Origin: Flaviaestuariibacter sp.
GTDB lineage: Bacteria; Bacteroidota; Bacteroidia; Chitinophagales; Chitinophagaceae
Length of the DNA: 64,000 nt
NCBI GenBank assembly: GCA_025963645.1
Contig: JAOQAI010000016.1
Location: 124,001-188,000 of the forward strand
Direction of reading: 5' to 3'
The notes beneath the pieces are model-generated. The model searched no databases. It saw nothing but the letters and a program-made list of their open reading frames with translations, and was not told the DNA's origin. The first letter of the stretch is position 1. Every line of letters begins with the position of its first letter. A program made the translations under genes and the position numbers. Below, one piece after another: positions 54,801 through 62,555 of this stretch.

Positions 54801-56860
54801 GCCAGCACGAATTTTTCAGATAAAGTCTCATTTCGGTTTGCCCCAAAAAAGTTGCCAGCATTACATCCCAACGCAATGAACATCGGGTACTTACCGGTAT
54901 TGTTATATTGGTCTGGATTATTAAGATTGAATTCGAGTGTGTTGGCAGAAGAGTGCCCAAAATAGGTTAGAAGTGTAATGCCTTCTGCAAACAAGCGGTC
55001 CAACTCCCCGGCATTTACCTGCTCTACGGAGTTAGGCGAACTCTTGGTAAAAGTGGTTACTTTCCCTCCGAATAAAGTGTCGCTGATTACCCGCTTATAA
55101 TTGGCCATATATCCATCCACTTCAGCTAACGCCTGTGGCTCGCTAATACCTACGGCATGCACGATATTCTTCATCCAGGCCTTGTCGGCAATAAGAGGAG
55201 ATTGTAACTTTTGAGCAGCTTCAAATTGCTTTACCTTATCAAGATATGTTTTTACTTCCTGACCATTAATTACCGAGATACGCCCAATAGGCGTCAAAGG
55301 ATTACTGGTTCCGGGGTCAGCGCTAAGCATAATATCAGAAGCCGGATTTCCAAAAGTCGGCACCAAATTCAAGGTTTCAATAGCCGGGTTGGATTCCGCA
55401 TTTCTTGCCGCTACATAATTTACAGGCTTTCCTATCAGGAAAACATGTTTAGGGGTCGTACTGAATTCATCCCTGGCAAACATTAAAAAATTGCGTATCG
55501 CTAAGGGATGTTTTTTTATACCAAATGCAAATTGGTCAACAAGGTCTTGAATCAGGTAAGTTTTGGCTCTATGCCCTCCTCCATCGGTCGAATTGCGATA
55601 TAACCTGTACTCTTCAACCGGGTTTGTTCCATTAGGACCATTAAAAAGCAAGGGATTAGAAATGATAAGGTAATCACCCTGGTTGGCGGCAAGCGCATAA
55701 TTTGTAAAAGTTCTGGATTCCAGTGTGGTAACCGTTGTAATATTGGAAGCCTCTTGTCGCACCAAAACCAATTTACGTTCTTGCGTAGAGGCTTCAAGGA
55801 CAATCTTTACCATTTCGGGAGAGGAGATATCACCCACGTAGCGTTTGCCATTGGCAATATCATAAAGAACAGGTGCCACGCTGCCAAAATCAAAGCCCGT
55901 GATTTGCAGGTATTTGCTTCCTGATGCCGGTAAAATAAATTCAAAGTTAGAGGCGCCTCCAAAATTGAAAAGCCTTGGATAAGTAATTTCATATTGATGG
56001 ATTACCATCCGGTCGTTGGCAAAATTGGTCACGTTAGTCACAGCAATCGCAGCTGACCCTGTCGCCAACCGAGTAGCCGGGAAAGTAGTTGAATCCCTCA
56101 GAATGTTCAGGAAATTAATCTGATTGCCAATCAAAGAATCACCATTTAAGTTAGCGCGGTAGCGGCGTGGATTGGTCGCATTCCCTGATACTGCAATGGA
56201 AAATTTAGCATCAGGCCCGGCAGTATAGGGAAAAAGATTAGTGAATGTAAAGCTATTGGTGGCGTTTGTACCAATATTGGTAGAACTCCACCCCTCACCC
56301 CGATCATAAGTAGAGGAATACAAATATTCTCCAACATTCACCGCATAACCACTATTGATTTGGTTCTTAAAGTAATTGCCGACTTTGTGGATAAAGTAAG
56401 GCTCTGCAGGTAAAACGTTCCCAGCTACATTATTAACCGTTGGCGTTAAGCGTAAATTGTTTCCAGAAGCATTTACTGTTAAGAAATACGTAGCGGTATC
56501 TGTTTGCAAGCTCCATTTATCATTTAATAAATGAGTCTGGTCCCGGTACAAAGCCCGGTCAGGTGACCCGTCATTCATCTGTCCCCAAAACTCAATGTAA
56601 CCGTTAGCGCCTAAACCACCTGTTGTTGCAGATGTGTAAATAGGAACTTCCGCTCCGTTGCGCCAAAGCTGAAAATGTTCAGCGGGCACAGTTCCCAAAC
56701 CAGCAGCAGCCAAAGTGGTTTGCGGAATGCGGCGCAGCCCATTACCGCCAACCTTGAACTTATAATAGGTTTTGTCAAAATCAATCCATTCGTTATTGTA
56801 TACCTGCGCCTCTGCTCCGAAACAAGCAATCAGCAACAAGCAAAACAGAATCTTTTTCAT
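51836..56860 (-). CDS. porU2: T9SS sortase PorU2-like (C25 peptidase)
   Basis: A 1674-residue exported protein (signal peptide about 1-18). An N-terminal beta region precedes a gingipain-type C25 peptidase domain (about 420-790) with the catalytic pair visible: histidine in Y-F-G-H-S-S-A-N near 635 and cysteine in A-L-G-C-N-A-G-N-F near 665. Ig-like and CARDB-like repeats follow. The C-terminal 95 residues resemble a FlgD/T9SS type A sorting domain (Y-P-N-P-F, then G-N-G-V-Y-L-Y-R-V). PorU enzymes cut the sorting signal of T9SS cargo and attach lipid-sugar; PorU2 is the larger paralogue found in some orders. It follows the PorV/PorQ-like gene, its expected partner. Confidence 0.82.
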   Translation of the reverse strand: MKKILFCLLLIACFGAEAQVYNNEWIDFDKTYYKFKVGGNGLRRIPQTTLAAAGLGTVPAEHFQLWRNGAEVPIYTSATTGGLGANGYIEFWGQMNDGSPDRALYRDQTHLLNDKWSLQTDTATYFLTVNASGNNLRLTPTVNNVAGNVLPAEPYFIHKVGNYFKNQINSGYAVNVGEYLYSSTYDRGEGWSSTNIGTNATNSFTFTNLFPYTAGPDAKFSIAVSGNATNPRRYRANLNGDSLIGNQINFLNILRDSTTFPATRLATGSAAIAVTNVTNFANDRMVIHQYEITYPRLFNFGGASNFEFILPASGSKYLQITGFDFGSVAPVLYDIANGKRYVGDISSPEMVKIVLEASTQERKLVLVRQEASNITTVTTLESRTFTNYALAANQGDYLIISNPLLFNGPNGTNPVEEYRLYRNSTDGGGHRAKTYLIQDLVDQFAFGIKKHPLAIRNFLMFARDEFSTTPKHVFLIGKPVNYVAARNAESNPAIETLNLVPTFGNPASDIMLSADPGTSNPLTPIGRISVINGQEVKTYLDKVKQFEAAQKLQSPLIADKAWMKNIVHAVGISEPQALAEVDGYMANYKRVISDTLFGGKVTTFTKSSPNSVEQVNAGELDRLFAEGITLLTYFGHSSANTLEFNLNNPDQYNNTGKYPMFIALGCNAGNFFGANRNETLSEKFVLAPQKGSIGFLASSHFGITTYLDIYNSRIYENISVKSYGKSMGEILVNAVSDVFASNTQDDFYARVTCEESILNADPAIRLNPHAKPDYVVEDALVRVSPAFVSVADPTFNFKAKFMNIGKAINVPISREVKRQYPNGTIEVIYKDTIPGIRYADSLQFDIPINALRDKGTNKLTVTIDADGVVNELFENNNSITKEIVVFEDEARPIYPYNLSIVNKQNIKFTASTANALVGIRNYRMEIDTTENFDSPLKASSNQTGPGGIIEFSPSLSFADSTVYYWRVGLVPQSGNINWTNSSFIYIQGSETGFNQSHYFQHKKSVGQGLTLDSVNRTWNYDMVLHSLYVVNTMYPTGGTQDANFSVSVDGNTYIRSACVGRSLVFNVFDGKTFKPWKNVNANGASLFLYGSGSASCATSRNWNFEFSYMSAANRKTIMDFMDIIPVGSYVVVRSFDYNVPGSYSSTWRADTALYGSNNSLYHKLLAAGFTQIDSIDRPRDWSLIYQKGNLNIEPKQTFSQGIFDRITLSADCFVPDNQGKITSPTIGPALQWKKLYWTGQALEANSADQATVNLLGLRMNGVIDTLQTQISPSTQGVDISFVDARIYPYLKLQMKNADTVNHTPNQLRYWRITYSASPEGAVAPNLLFTMKDTFEVGEPINFKLAFKNISDANFDSLKVTATITDRNNVTRIIQLPRTKPLVAGDTVQISFPLDSRQLSGSNSLFLEVNPNDDQPELHHFNNYIFKNFYVTADTLDPLLDVTFDNQHILNGDIVAAKPGINIKLSDNARFNMLDDTSLINVQVRYPNGELRTFHFNSDTLQFIPASTSSGNTASVNFHPYFTEDGDYELIVSGKDKSANQAGRIEYRVSFQVINKAMISNMLNYPNPFTTSTAFVFTITGAEVPQNLKIQILTVTGKIVREITREELGVLRVGRNITEFKWNGTDQFGQPVGNGVYLYRVITNLNGKSLEKYKAPDDKTDRYFNAGYGKMYLMR

Positions 56861-56884
56861 AGTACGTATTTAGGTAGGATGGAA

Positions 56885-57991
56885 TTACTTGGATTTTTTC
56901 TTTTTTGCATTAACGATATCCAGTTGTAAAGAGAAAACATGGGTGTAAAGAGAACTGGACTGGTTGGCCATATTGGTAAACGCGTAATCAATACGAACCT
57001 GTTGCAGCTTGAAACCGGCTCCCACGCTTGGCTGGTAGATCCAGACTTTCTTTTGGTTCAATGTATCCTTATCGGCCAATGCCCGCTGAAAATTATTGAT
57101 ACCGCCCCGGATGAAAAGGACATTGTTGATATTGGCTTCCAAGCCTAATTTAGGGTCTACATTAATAGCATTGGAAGAAAGAAGGGTATTACGCTGCCCA
57201 TCAAAAGTGAGGTCGAAGTTGGTCTCTGCTAAAAGGCTGGCCTTGCTGGATAATTTAAACTCACGGGCTACACCTACTACCAGGCGGGGTGCTGTCATCT
57301 CCGTAGAACGAACGGGTATATCGTTGTTGGTAAGATAGAGCGCCTCCTTTTCATCCTCGGAGAAGTTGAACGACCATGTATTGAAAGTCGTACTGATATC
57401 GCGACCCACCAACCCAAACTTCCATTTCTTTACCTGCATCTGCAGGCCGGCGTCGAGTCCAAATCCCCAGGCCTTGGCAAAAGAGCCTACGCTGCGGTGA
57501 ATCACTTTGGCATTTAACCCAAACTGGATCGCCCGCTTTTCTGTTTGCTTAAGCTTCTGGGCTAAAGAAAAAATGAAAGCATAATCTGCCGAACTGAAAG
57601 ATCGCACGTTTCCATAATTAATGGTACCATCTGGCTCAACCAAAAAAAGCGTATTCGGAATATCATCCACACCAAAGCGCAGGGCAGTAACGCCTAATGT
57701 TCTTTTATTACCATTAAGAGGAAGCGCTAATGAGGCATAATCAAATTTGCCGATCTTGGAGAAGTACTCCGCATGCATGGCATTCACGTTCGTATTTTCT
57801 ACAAAGGCTAACCCCGCCGGGTTCCAGTAGCCGGCAGTTCCATCATTTACAGTTGCGACCTGTGCACTTCCCATCGCCAGTCCACGGGCGCCCACGCCGA
57901 TATTTAAAAATTCATTGGAGTATTTGCGAAACTGGGCTTGCCCGGCCATAGCAGAGCTTAGGAGTAATAGCAATAAAAAGTGGGGTCTCAT
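56885..57991 (-). CDS. PorV/PorQ family outer membrane protein
   Basis: About 368 residues from the ATG at 57991, which starts a signal peptide (M-R-P-H-F-L-L-L to A-G-Q-A-Q); a longer reading adds 21 residues. It begins with the family's N-I-G-V-G-A-R-G-L-A-M-G-S-A and N-D-G-T-A-G-Y-W-N-P-A-G-L, shared by PorV, PorQ and FadL-like barrels, and the rest alternates beta strands. PorV shuttles cargo from the T9SS translocon to PorU, so proximity to the PorU2-like gene (24 bases) fits well. PorQ is the other option. Confidence 0.85.
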   Translation of the reverse strand: MRPHFLLLLLLSSAMAGQAQFRKYSNEFLNIGVGARGLAMGSAQVATVNDGTAGYWNPAGLAFVENTNVNAMHAEYFSKIGKFDYASLALPLNGNKRTLGVTALRFGVDDIPNTLFLVEPDGTINYGNVRSFSSADYAFIFSLAQKLKQTEKRAIQFGLNAKVIHRSVGSFAKAWGFGLDAGLQMQVKKWKFGLVGRDISTTFNTWSFNFSEDEKEALYLTNNDIPVRSTEMTAPRLVVGVAREFKLSSKASLLAETNFDLTFDGQRNTLLSSNAINVDPKLGLEANINNVLFIRGGINNFQRALADKDTLNQKKVWIYQPSVGAGFKLQQVRIDYAFTNMANQSSSLYTHVFSLQLDIVNAKKKKSK

Positions 57992-58150
57992 TTGGACGAT
58001 TTTCAGGTATTGCAATGTTTTCAGTTTGATCGGGAAGGATTGTTGGGTAAACAAATATACTCCTTACCCTTATAAACACATAGCCATCCCACCAAAACCG
58101 TTTAAACAATTGATATGACTGTTCTATAAACAAATGGCTTGCCAGTAGCT

Positions 58151-58158
58151 TACATTTG
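58151..58158 (+). promoter_or_regulatory. Predicted -7 box of tyrS
   Basis: TACATTTG, a perfect TAnnTTTG match, 21 bases before the tyrS ATG. No TTTG is seen at -33. Confidence 0.45.
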
Positions 58159-58179
58159 CGGCAAAGAGTAAAAAAGACC

Positions 58180-59457
58180 ATGAATTTGATCGAAGAGTTG
58201 CGTTGGCGTGGACTGATTCACAACATTATGCCGGGTACGGAGGAGCAATTGAATAAAGAAATGACCACTGGTTATGTGGGCTTCGACCCAACAGCGGATA
58301 GCCTTCATATTGGCAGCCTGGTGCCCATTGTTTTGCTGGTGCATTTTCAAAAGGCCGGGCATAAGCCACTTGCGCTTATCGGCGGTGCTACAGGTATGAT
58401 CGGTGACCCATCAGGCAAGAGCGAGGAGCGCAACCTGCTGAATGAAGAAACCCTCGACAGAAACGTAGCGGGCATCAAAGCGCAACTGGAAAAATTCCTG
58501 GATTTTGATACGGCAAAACCAAACCCGGCAGAACTGGTCAACAACTACGACTGGTTTAAAGGCATTGGCTTTATTGACTTCTTACGTGACACCGGAAAGC
58601 ACATCACGGTCAATTACATGATGGCGAAGGAGAGCGTCAAAAAGCGCATTGATGGTGAAACCGGCATTTCCTATACAGAATTTGCCTACCAGCTCATGCA
58701 GGGCTACGATTTCTACTGGCTTTACCAAAATAAGAACTGCAAGCTGCAATTCGGGGGCAGCGACCAATGGGGCAATATGACGACCGGGACTGAATTGATT
58801 CGCCGCAAAGCAGGAGGAGAAGCCTTTGTGTTCACCAATCCGCTTATTAAAAAGTCCGATGGTGGTAAGTTTGGCAAAACCGAAGCGGGAAATATCTGGC
58901 TGGATCCGCAAAAGACCACGCCTTTTCAATTCTACCAGTTCTGGCTGAATGCTGCCGACACAGATGCCGAAGGTTGGATCAGGATATTTACCTTTTTATC
59001 AAAGGAAGAAATTGATAACCTTATTGCTGAACATAACCAGGATGCTTCAAAACGACTCCTTCAAAAGCGCCTGGCAGAGGAGCTGACCATTTTTGTGCAC
59101 AGTAAGGGAGAATACGAAGCAGCCATAGAAACTACGCAAAAGTTATTTTCACAAGCGTCTGCTCCTGCCGAAGATTTAAGCATTGAAGACCTGGAAGGCA
59201 TGCAAGGGATCGTAAAGATTGCTTACCCGGCTGAAAAGCTAGCCAGTGGTATTGATGTCGTCAACTTCCTGGCAGAAACCGGCATTTTTCCAAGTAAGGG
59301 AGAAGCCAGGAAAATGGTAGCCGGGGGCGGCGTCAGTATCAACCGGAACAAGGTAGAGGATGTAGCTTTTTCTGTAACTGATGCCCTCCTATTGCATGGC
59401 CAATACCTGCTGGTGCAGCGGGGAAAGAAGAATTATTACCTCGTAAAAGCCAAATAG
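58180..59457 (+). CDS. tyrS: Tyrosine--tRNA ligase
   Basis: About 425 residues from M-N-L-I-E-E-L (ATG 58180; upstream codons lie in the promoter). Class I motifs: H-I-G-S at 43-46 and K-F-G-K-T replacing K-M-S-K-S near 236. The tyrosine-pocket Y-D-F-Y-W-L and the G-S-D-Q-W-G-N segment are present. A C-terminal S4-type RNA-binding domain ([11 protein letters not shown], about 375-420) identifies the bacterial form. The gene stands alone between its own -7 box and a terminator. Confidence 0.98.
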   Translation: MNLIEELRWRGLIHNIMPGTEEQLNKEMTTGYVGFDPTADSLHIGSLVPIVLLVHFQKAGHKPLALIGGATGMIGDPSGKSEERNLLNEETLDRNVAGIKAQLEKFLDFDTAKPNPAELVNNYDWFKGIGFIDFLRDTGKHITVNYMMAKESVKKRIDGETGISYTEFAYQLMQGYDFYWLYQNKNCKLQFGGSDQWGNMTTGTELIRRKAGGEAFVFTNPLIKKSDGGKFGKTEAGNIWLDPQKTTPFQFYQFWLNAADTDAEGWIRIFTFLSKEEIDNLIAEHNQDASKRLLQKRLAEELTIFVHSKGEYEAAIETTQKLFSQASAPAEDLSIEDLEGMQGIVKIAYPAEKLASGIDVVNFLAETGIFPSKGEARKMVAGGGVSINRNKVEDVAFSVTDALLLHGQYLLVQRGKKNYYLVKAK

Positions 59458-59482
59458 AAAAAGGAGCCATCTGGCTCCTTTC
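59457..59482. terminator. Bidirectional terminator between tyrS and cphB
   Basis: A 9-bp stem (aaggagcca with tggctcctt) and a 2-base loop, with A and T tracts outside. It serves both convergent genes and overlaps the tyrS stop. Confidence 0.85.
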
Positions 59483-60376
59483 TTATTCTACAAACACTTG
59501 TTTCTTTATCAATGCCCCTTCCTGTGCTTCCATCAGGAACTTGCGGTCTTGGAGCAGGTAGCCATTCCCTTTTTCGCAGAAATGCACTTTCAGGTTCTCA
59601 ATTGAGATGGGACAACCATCCGGAATGTCTGCGATATTGCTGTGGCGGATATCGTGCCCGTCAATGATCATCACAAGCCCGCTGCCAATGGCTTCCATCT
59701 TATTGCCCTCAGTTATCAGCATGCCCGTATCTTCTCCTAACCCTATCCCAATGCAGGAAGGGTTGGCCGCAATAGCCTGTGCTAAGCGCCCAAAACGTCC
59801 CCGCTTTTCAAAATGCGAGTCAATGATCACGTCATCTATCAATCCCAAACCGGTAGTGATCTTTACCTGTCCTTTCAGGTGCGCCATGTGCGCATTGCCT
59901 TCGTAGATCATAGTATTGCTCATTGCCATTGCCCCGGCAGAGGTGCCGGCAATTACGAAGGGCTCGGTTTCATAACGTTTCAGGATGATCTTTAAAAAAG
60001 CAGTGCCGCCAAAAATAGAGCTCAGTCGCATCTGGTTGCCCCCGCTGAACATTACGGCGTCACAGTTCTGAATTCTTTCCAGGTAATCATCATTCATTAC
60101 ATCGCCACGGTCGCGTACGGGGATCAGACCGATATTGCTGCAGCCGATCTTACCAAAGGCATTCAGGTAATTAGCCCCCACTTCCAGGGGAATCATCGAG
60201 GCAGTGGTCACTACCTCTATACGGGCATCGTTCCCACCCGACTCTTCCATGATGCGCCGCAGGATGCCAAGCTCAAAAAAATTAAGATTGTTACGGACAA
60301 TTTCACCTTTCTCCAGGTCTGTGCCTTTGTCTTCCGCCCCGCCTACAGCTATTAATTTTCCTTTAGGATTGATCAT
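59483..60376 (-). CDS. cphB: Cyanophycinase (peptidase S51)
   Basis: A 297-residue serine exopeptidase that breaks the storage polymer cyanophycin (multi-L-arginyl-poly-L-aspartate) into beta-Asp-Arg dipeptides. The nucleophile is S146 in I-A-G-T-S-A-G-A-M; F-S-G-G-N-Q at 110-115 and D-S-H-F near 190 complete the active-site region. No signal peptide, so it acts in the cytoplasm. cphA lies 2.2 kb away on the other strand. In cyanobacteria cphB and cphA are usually adjacent and codirectional. Confidence 0.93.
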   Translation of the reverse strand: MINPKGKLIAVGGAEDKGTDLEKGEIVRNNLNFFELGILRRIMEESGGNDARIEVVTTASMIPLEVGANYLNAFGKIGCSNIGLIPVRDRGDVMNDDYLERIQNCDAVMFSGGNQMRLSSIFGGTAFLKIILKRYETEPFVIAGTSAGAMAMSNTMIYEGNAHMAHLKGQVKITTGLGLIDDVIIDSHFEKRGRFGRLAQAIAANPSCIGIGLGEDTGMLITEGNKMEAIGSGLVMIIDGHDIRHSNIADIPDGCPISIENLKVHFCEKGNGYLLQDRKFLMEAQEGALIKKQVFVE

Positions 60377-60959
60377 TAGATTTTCAACTATTATATATAA
60401 GACTGGTCAAAACTACCGATTCAGCTTATCCATTCCGCAGTTTCTTTGTTAAATAGCACTTTTCTGTAGGTCAAGGTATTTAAAAGCAAGCCGGTAAAAT
60501 GCATCAAATGGTGTTTTAAGAACAGTTGGTTTGATATTATCAAACTCATATAGTAGTGGCACAGAACAGGAAGCGCTGTCATAACCGGGGAAAACCATCC
60601 TACAAAGTCGCAATAAGCCTTTTGGAGGGCCCCCAAACGCTCCTGCGGGTTGCAGCAAACTTTGGTGACGGCCTCCAAAGCTTCCTGCAACCCGCAGGAA
60701 CAAAAAGTGGGTGCTTCCAAAGCTTCCTGAACCTGCGGGAACAAAAAGTGACGGCCTCCAAACCTTCCCGCAGGTGGCAGGAAGCTTTGGGAGGTATAGG
60801 AAAACCTTCCCGCAGGTTGCAGGAAGGTTTGGGAGGCATAGGAAAACCTTCCCGCAGGTTGCAGGAAGGTTTGGGAGGCATAACCTTGGTACTCTACAAG
60901 GCTGCGCCATGCATTTTGCATTTTTTCCGCTTATAAAGTCGATAAACAGCTTCCCAGCC
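60377..60959. other. Intergenic region holding a repeat array
   Basis: This stretch of 583 bases between cphB and the class V aminotransferase gene (both leftward) has no convincing gene. Overlapping frames on both strands give low-complexity products created by the repeats. The central part is the array annotated at 60617-60880; the rest should contain the cphB promoter. Confidence 0.6.
60617..60880. repeat. Tandem and inverted repeat array
   Basis: Two perfect 42-base copies (60797-60838 and 60839-60880) and a degenerate third (about 60757-60796) contain ccttcccgcaggttgcagg followed by aaggtttgggagg. Each unit is itself a near-palindrome (aaaccttcc facing ggaaggttt). Upstream, at about 60617-60752, three divergent copies run partly in the opposite orientation (ctccaaagcttcctgc, then ctgcgggaacaaaaagtg). 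The whole block could fold into several stacked hairpins. It lies just upstream of cphB in the leftward direction. Confidence 0.85.
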
Positions 60960-62255
60960 TTACGATTTTGCAAAAGCAGTGATGCCTTCTACCAAAATAT
61001 CCAGTTGCTTAGTGGTAGTGTATATGTTTGGGGTCACCCGCACTCCTGACACGCCTTCCCAGTTGATGGTCGTTGTATGAATTTTATAATTATTAAAGAG
61101 AAAAGCATCAAACTCAGCTAACTGCTTTCCCTCAACGGCCACCATTCCTATAGCACAGCCCCACTCCGGTTTTAAGGAAGTGGAAAGTTGCACTTTTGGC
61201 AGATCTTTCACCTGTGCCATCCAATAGTTTTTAAGGTAGTGTAGCCGTTTTGCTTTTCGCTCAAGCCCAATCATGTCGTTAAATTCTACCGCCTTTCCAA
61301 TAGCTTGCTCAATATAAAAAGGGCGGGTGCCCAGGTTCTCAAATTTGCGAATGTTATCGTCCTGCGGTTTGTCGGTGCCAAACAGCGGATAAATGTGCTT
61401 GATCTTTTCTTTTCGTACATACAGCATCCCGCTACCGATAGGGGCATACATCCACTTGTGCAGGCTGGTAGCAAAATAATCAGCTCCAAGGTCAGGTATT
61501 TTAAAGTCAAAATGCGCAAAGGAATGAGCGCCATCAACGATCACTTCGATGCCTCGCTTACGGGCTTCGTCGGCAATGCGGCGCACCGGCAAAATCTGTC
61601 CGTTCCAGTTTATTATATGCGTTATGTTTACCACTTTCGTTCGCGGAGTGAACGCATCCACATATTGCTTCACCAGGTAATTCTCATCCTCGGAAGGCAA
61701 CTTCAGGTCCACCCAATTTATCTTTATGCCATCCCGCAGTTCCCGCTGTTTCCAGGAAAAGCAAACGTGGTTATAATCCTGTTTACAGACCACCACTTCA
61801 TCACCCTTTTTCAAAGGCAATCCAAAAATGATCGTATCCAATCCTTCGGAGGTATTACGGTTCATCGCTATTTCTTCTTTATCGCAACCTGCCATGCGGG
61901 CCAGGTTTGCCCGCAGAGGTTCCCTCCCTTGGTCCATTACCCGCCACATATAATAGCTGGGCGCTTCGTTCGCAAGGTCGTAATAGCGCTTCATCGCATC
62001 CTGCACCGTTTTAGGCGCCGGCGACACACCACCGTTATTCAGATTGATAAGAGAAGGAGAGACCGTAAATGCCTGCTGTATATAGTACCAAAAGTCTTCC
62101 TCGGTAGCCAGTTCAGCAGGTGAAAGGGATTCAGCGTCATGCAACGCAGCTTGCAGGTTGCGGCTCCACGACGGTTTTGTCAATGCCGTTAGAAAAGCAG
62201 TAGCAGACGCCAAACCAGCCCGCTTCATAAATAACCGTCGGTCAAATTCCGGCAT
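60960..62255 (-). CDS. Class V PLP-dependent aminotransferase with Tat-like signal
   Basis: A 431-residue protein of the isopenicillin N epimerase/cysteine desulfurase-like group. The PLP lysine is K267 in T-S-L-H-K-W-M; D241 in I-V-D-G-A-H-S pairs with the pyridine nitrogen and H244 follows. The N-terminus, D-R-R-L-F-M-K-R-A-G-L-A-S with a hydrophobic stretch, looks like a twin-arginine signal, so it may be exported folded with its cofactor. It is encoded between cphB and cphA, but a link to cyanophycin is only positional. Substrate unknown. Confidence 0.88.
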   Translation of the reverse strand: MPEFDRRLFMKRAGLASATAFLTALTKPSWSRNLQAALHDAESLSPAELATEEDFWYYIQQAFTVSPSLINLNNGGVSPAPKTVQDAMKRYYDLANEAPSYYMWRVMDQGREPLRANLARMAGCDKEEIAMNRNTSEGLDTIIFGLPLKKGDEVVVCKQDYNHVCFSWKQRELRDGIKINWVDLKLPSEDENYLVKQYVDAFTPRTKVVNITHIINWNGQILPVRRIADEARKRGIEVIVDGAHSFAHFDFKIPDLGADYFATSLHKWMYAPIGSGMLYVRKEKIKHIYPLFGTDKPQDDNIRKFENLGTRPFYIEQAIGKAVEFNDMIGLERKAKRLHYLKNYWMAQVKDLPKVQLSTSLKPEWGCAIGMVAVEGKQLAEFDAFLFNNYKIHTTTINWEGVSGVRVTPNIYTTTKQLDILVEGITAFAKS

Positions 62256-62555
62256 AAAAAGGTTTGTATAAATGTAATGAAATATCTGCTATTGGTCTGC
62301 TCTACCTGAGTACTGAAAACTCTTATTCTATTTCATACTATGTTGGAAAATCTAACTGAACTTGGACAGATAACATCTGCGGCAAACCGACACCTTAGTT
62401 CATGTTTGCAGTTTTCACCCACTTATTTTTGGATAGCAATGTCCTCAATCGCCTACAATTTGAGTGGAAGAATAATTGCATAAGTTTAATATCTGGTTGC
62501 TTCAGTTGGCAGCCCAAAAGAAATGGACTAATTTCCAAAATTCAAGAAGAAGTTT
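62256..62555. other. Divergent promoter region of the aminotransferase gene and cphA
   Basis: About 300 bases with no gene. On the + strand, TTTG (62459-62462), 18 bases, then TAAGTTTA (62481-62488) is a fair promoter for cphA, giving a leader of about 65 bases. A 63-codon frame at 62402-62593 overlaps cphA and is not convincing. Confidence 0.5.

Noticed and set aside
60617-60880. CRISPR array
   Set aside because: Units are contiguous 42-base copies without unique spacers, and no cas genes are present.
60421-61049. Several overlapping open frames on both strands (up to 174 codons) in the cphB upstream region
   Set aside because: Their products are translated repeats with no motif, and frames exist on both strands because the repeat unit length is a multiple of three.
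61305-62123. 272-codon frame on + opposite the aminotransferase gene
   Set aside because: Antisense shadow; the minus-strand gene has a full set of catalytic residues.
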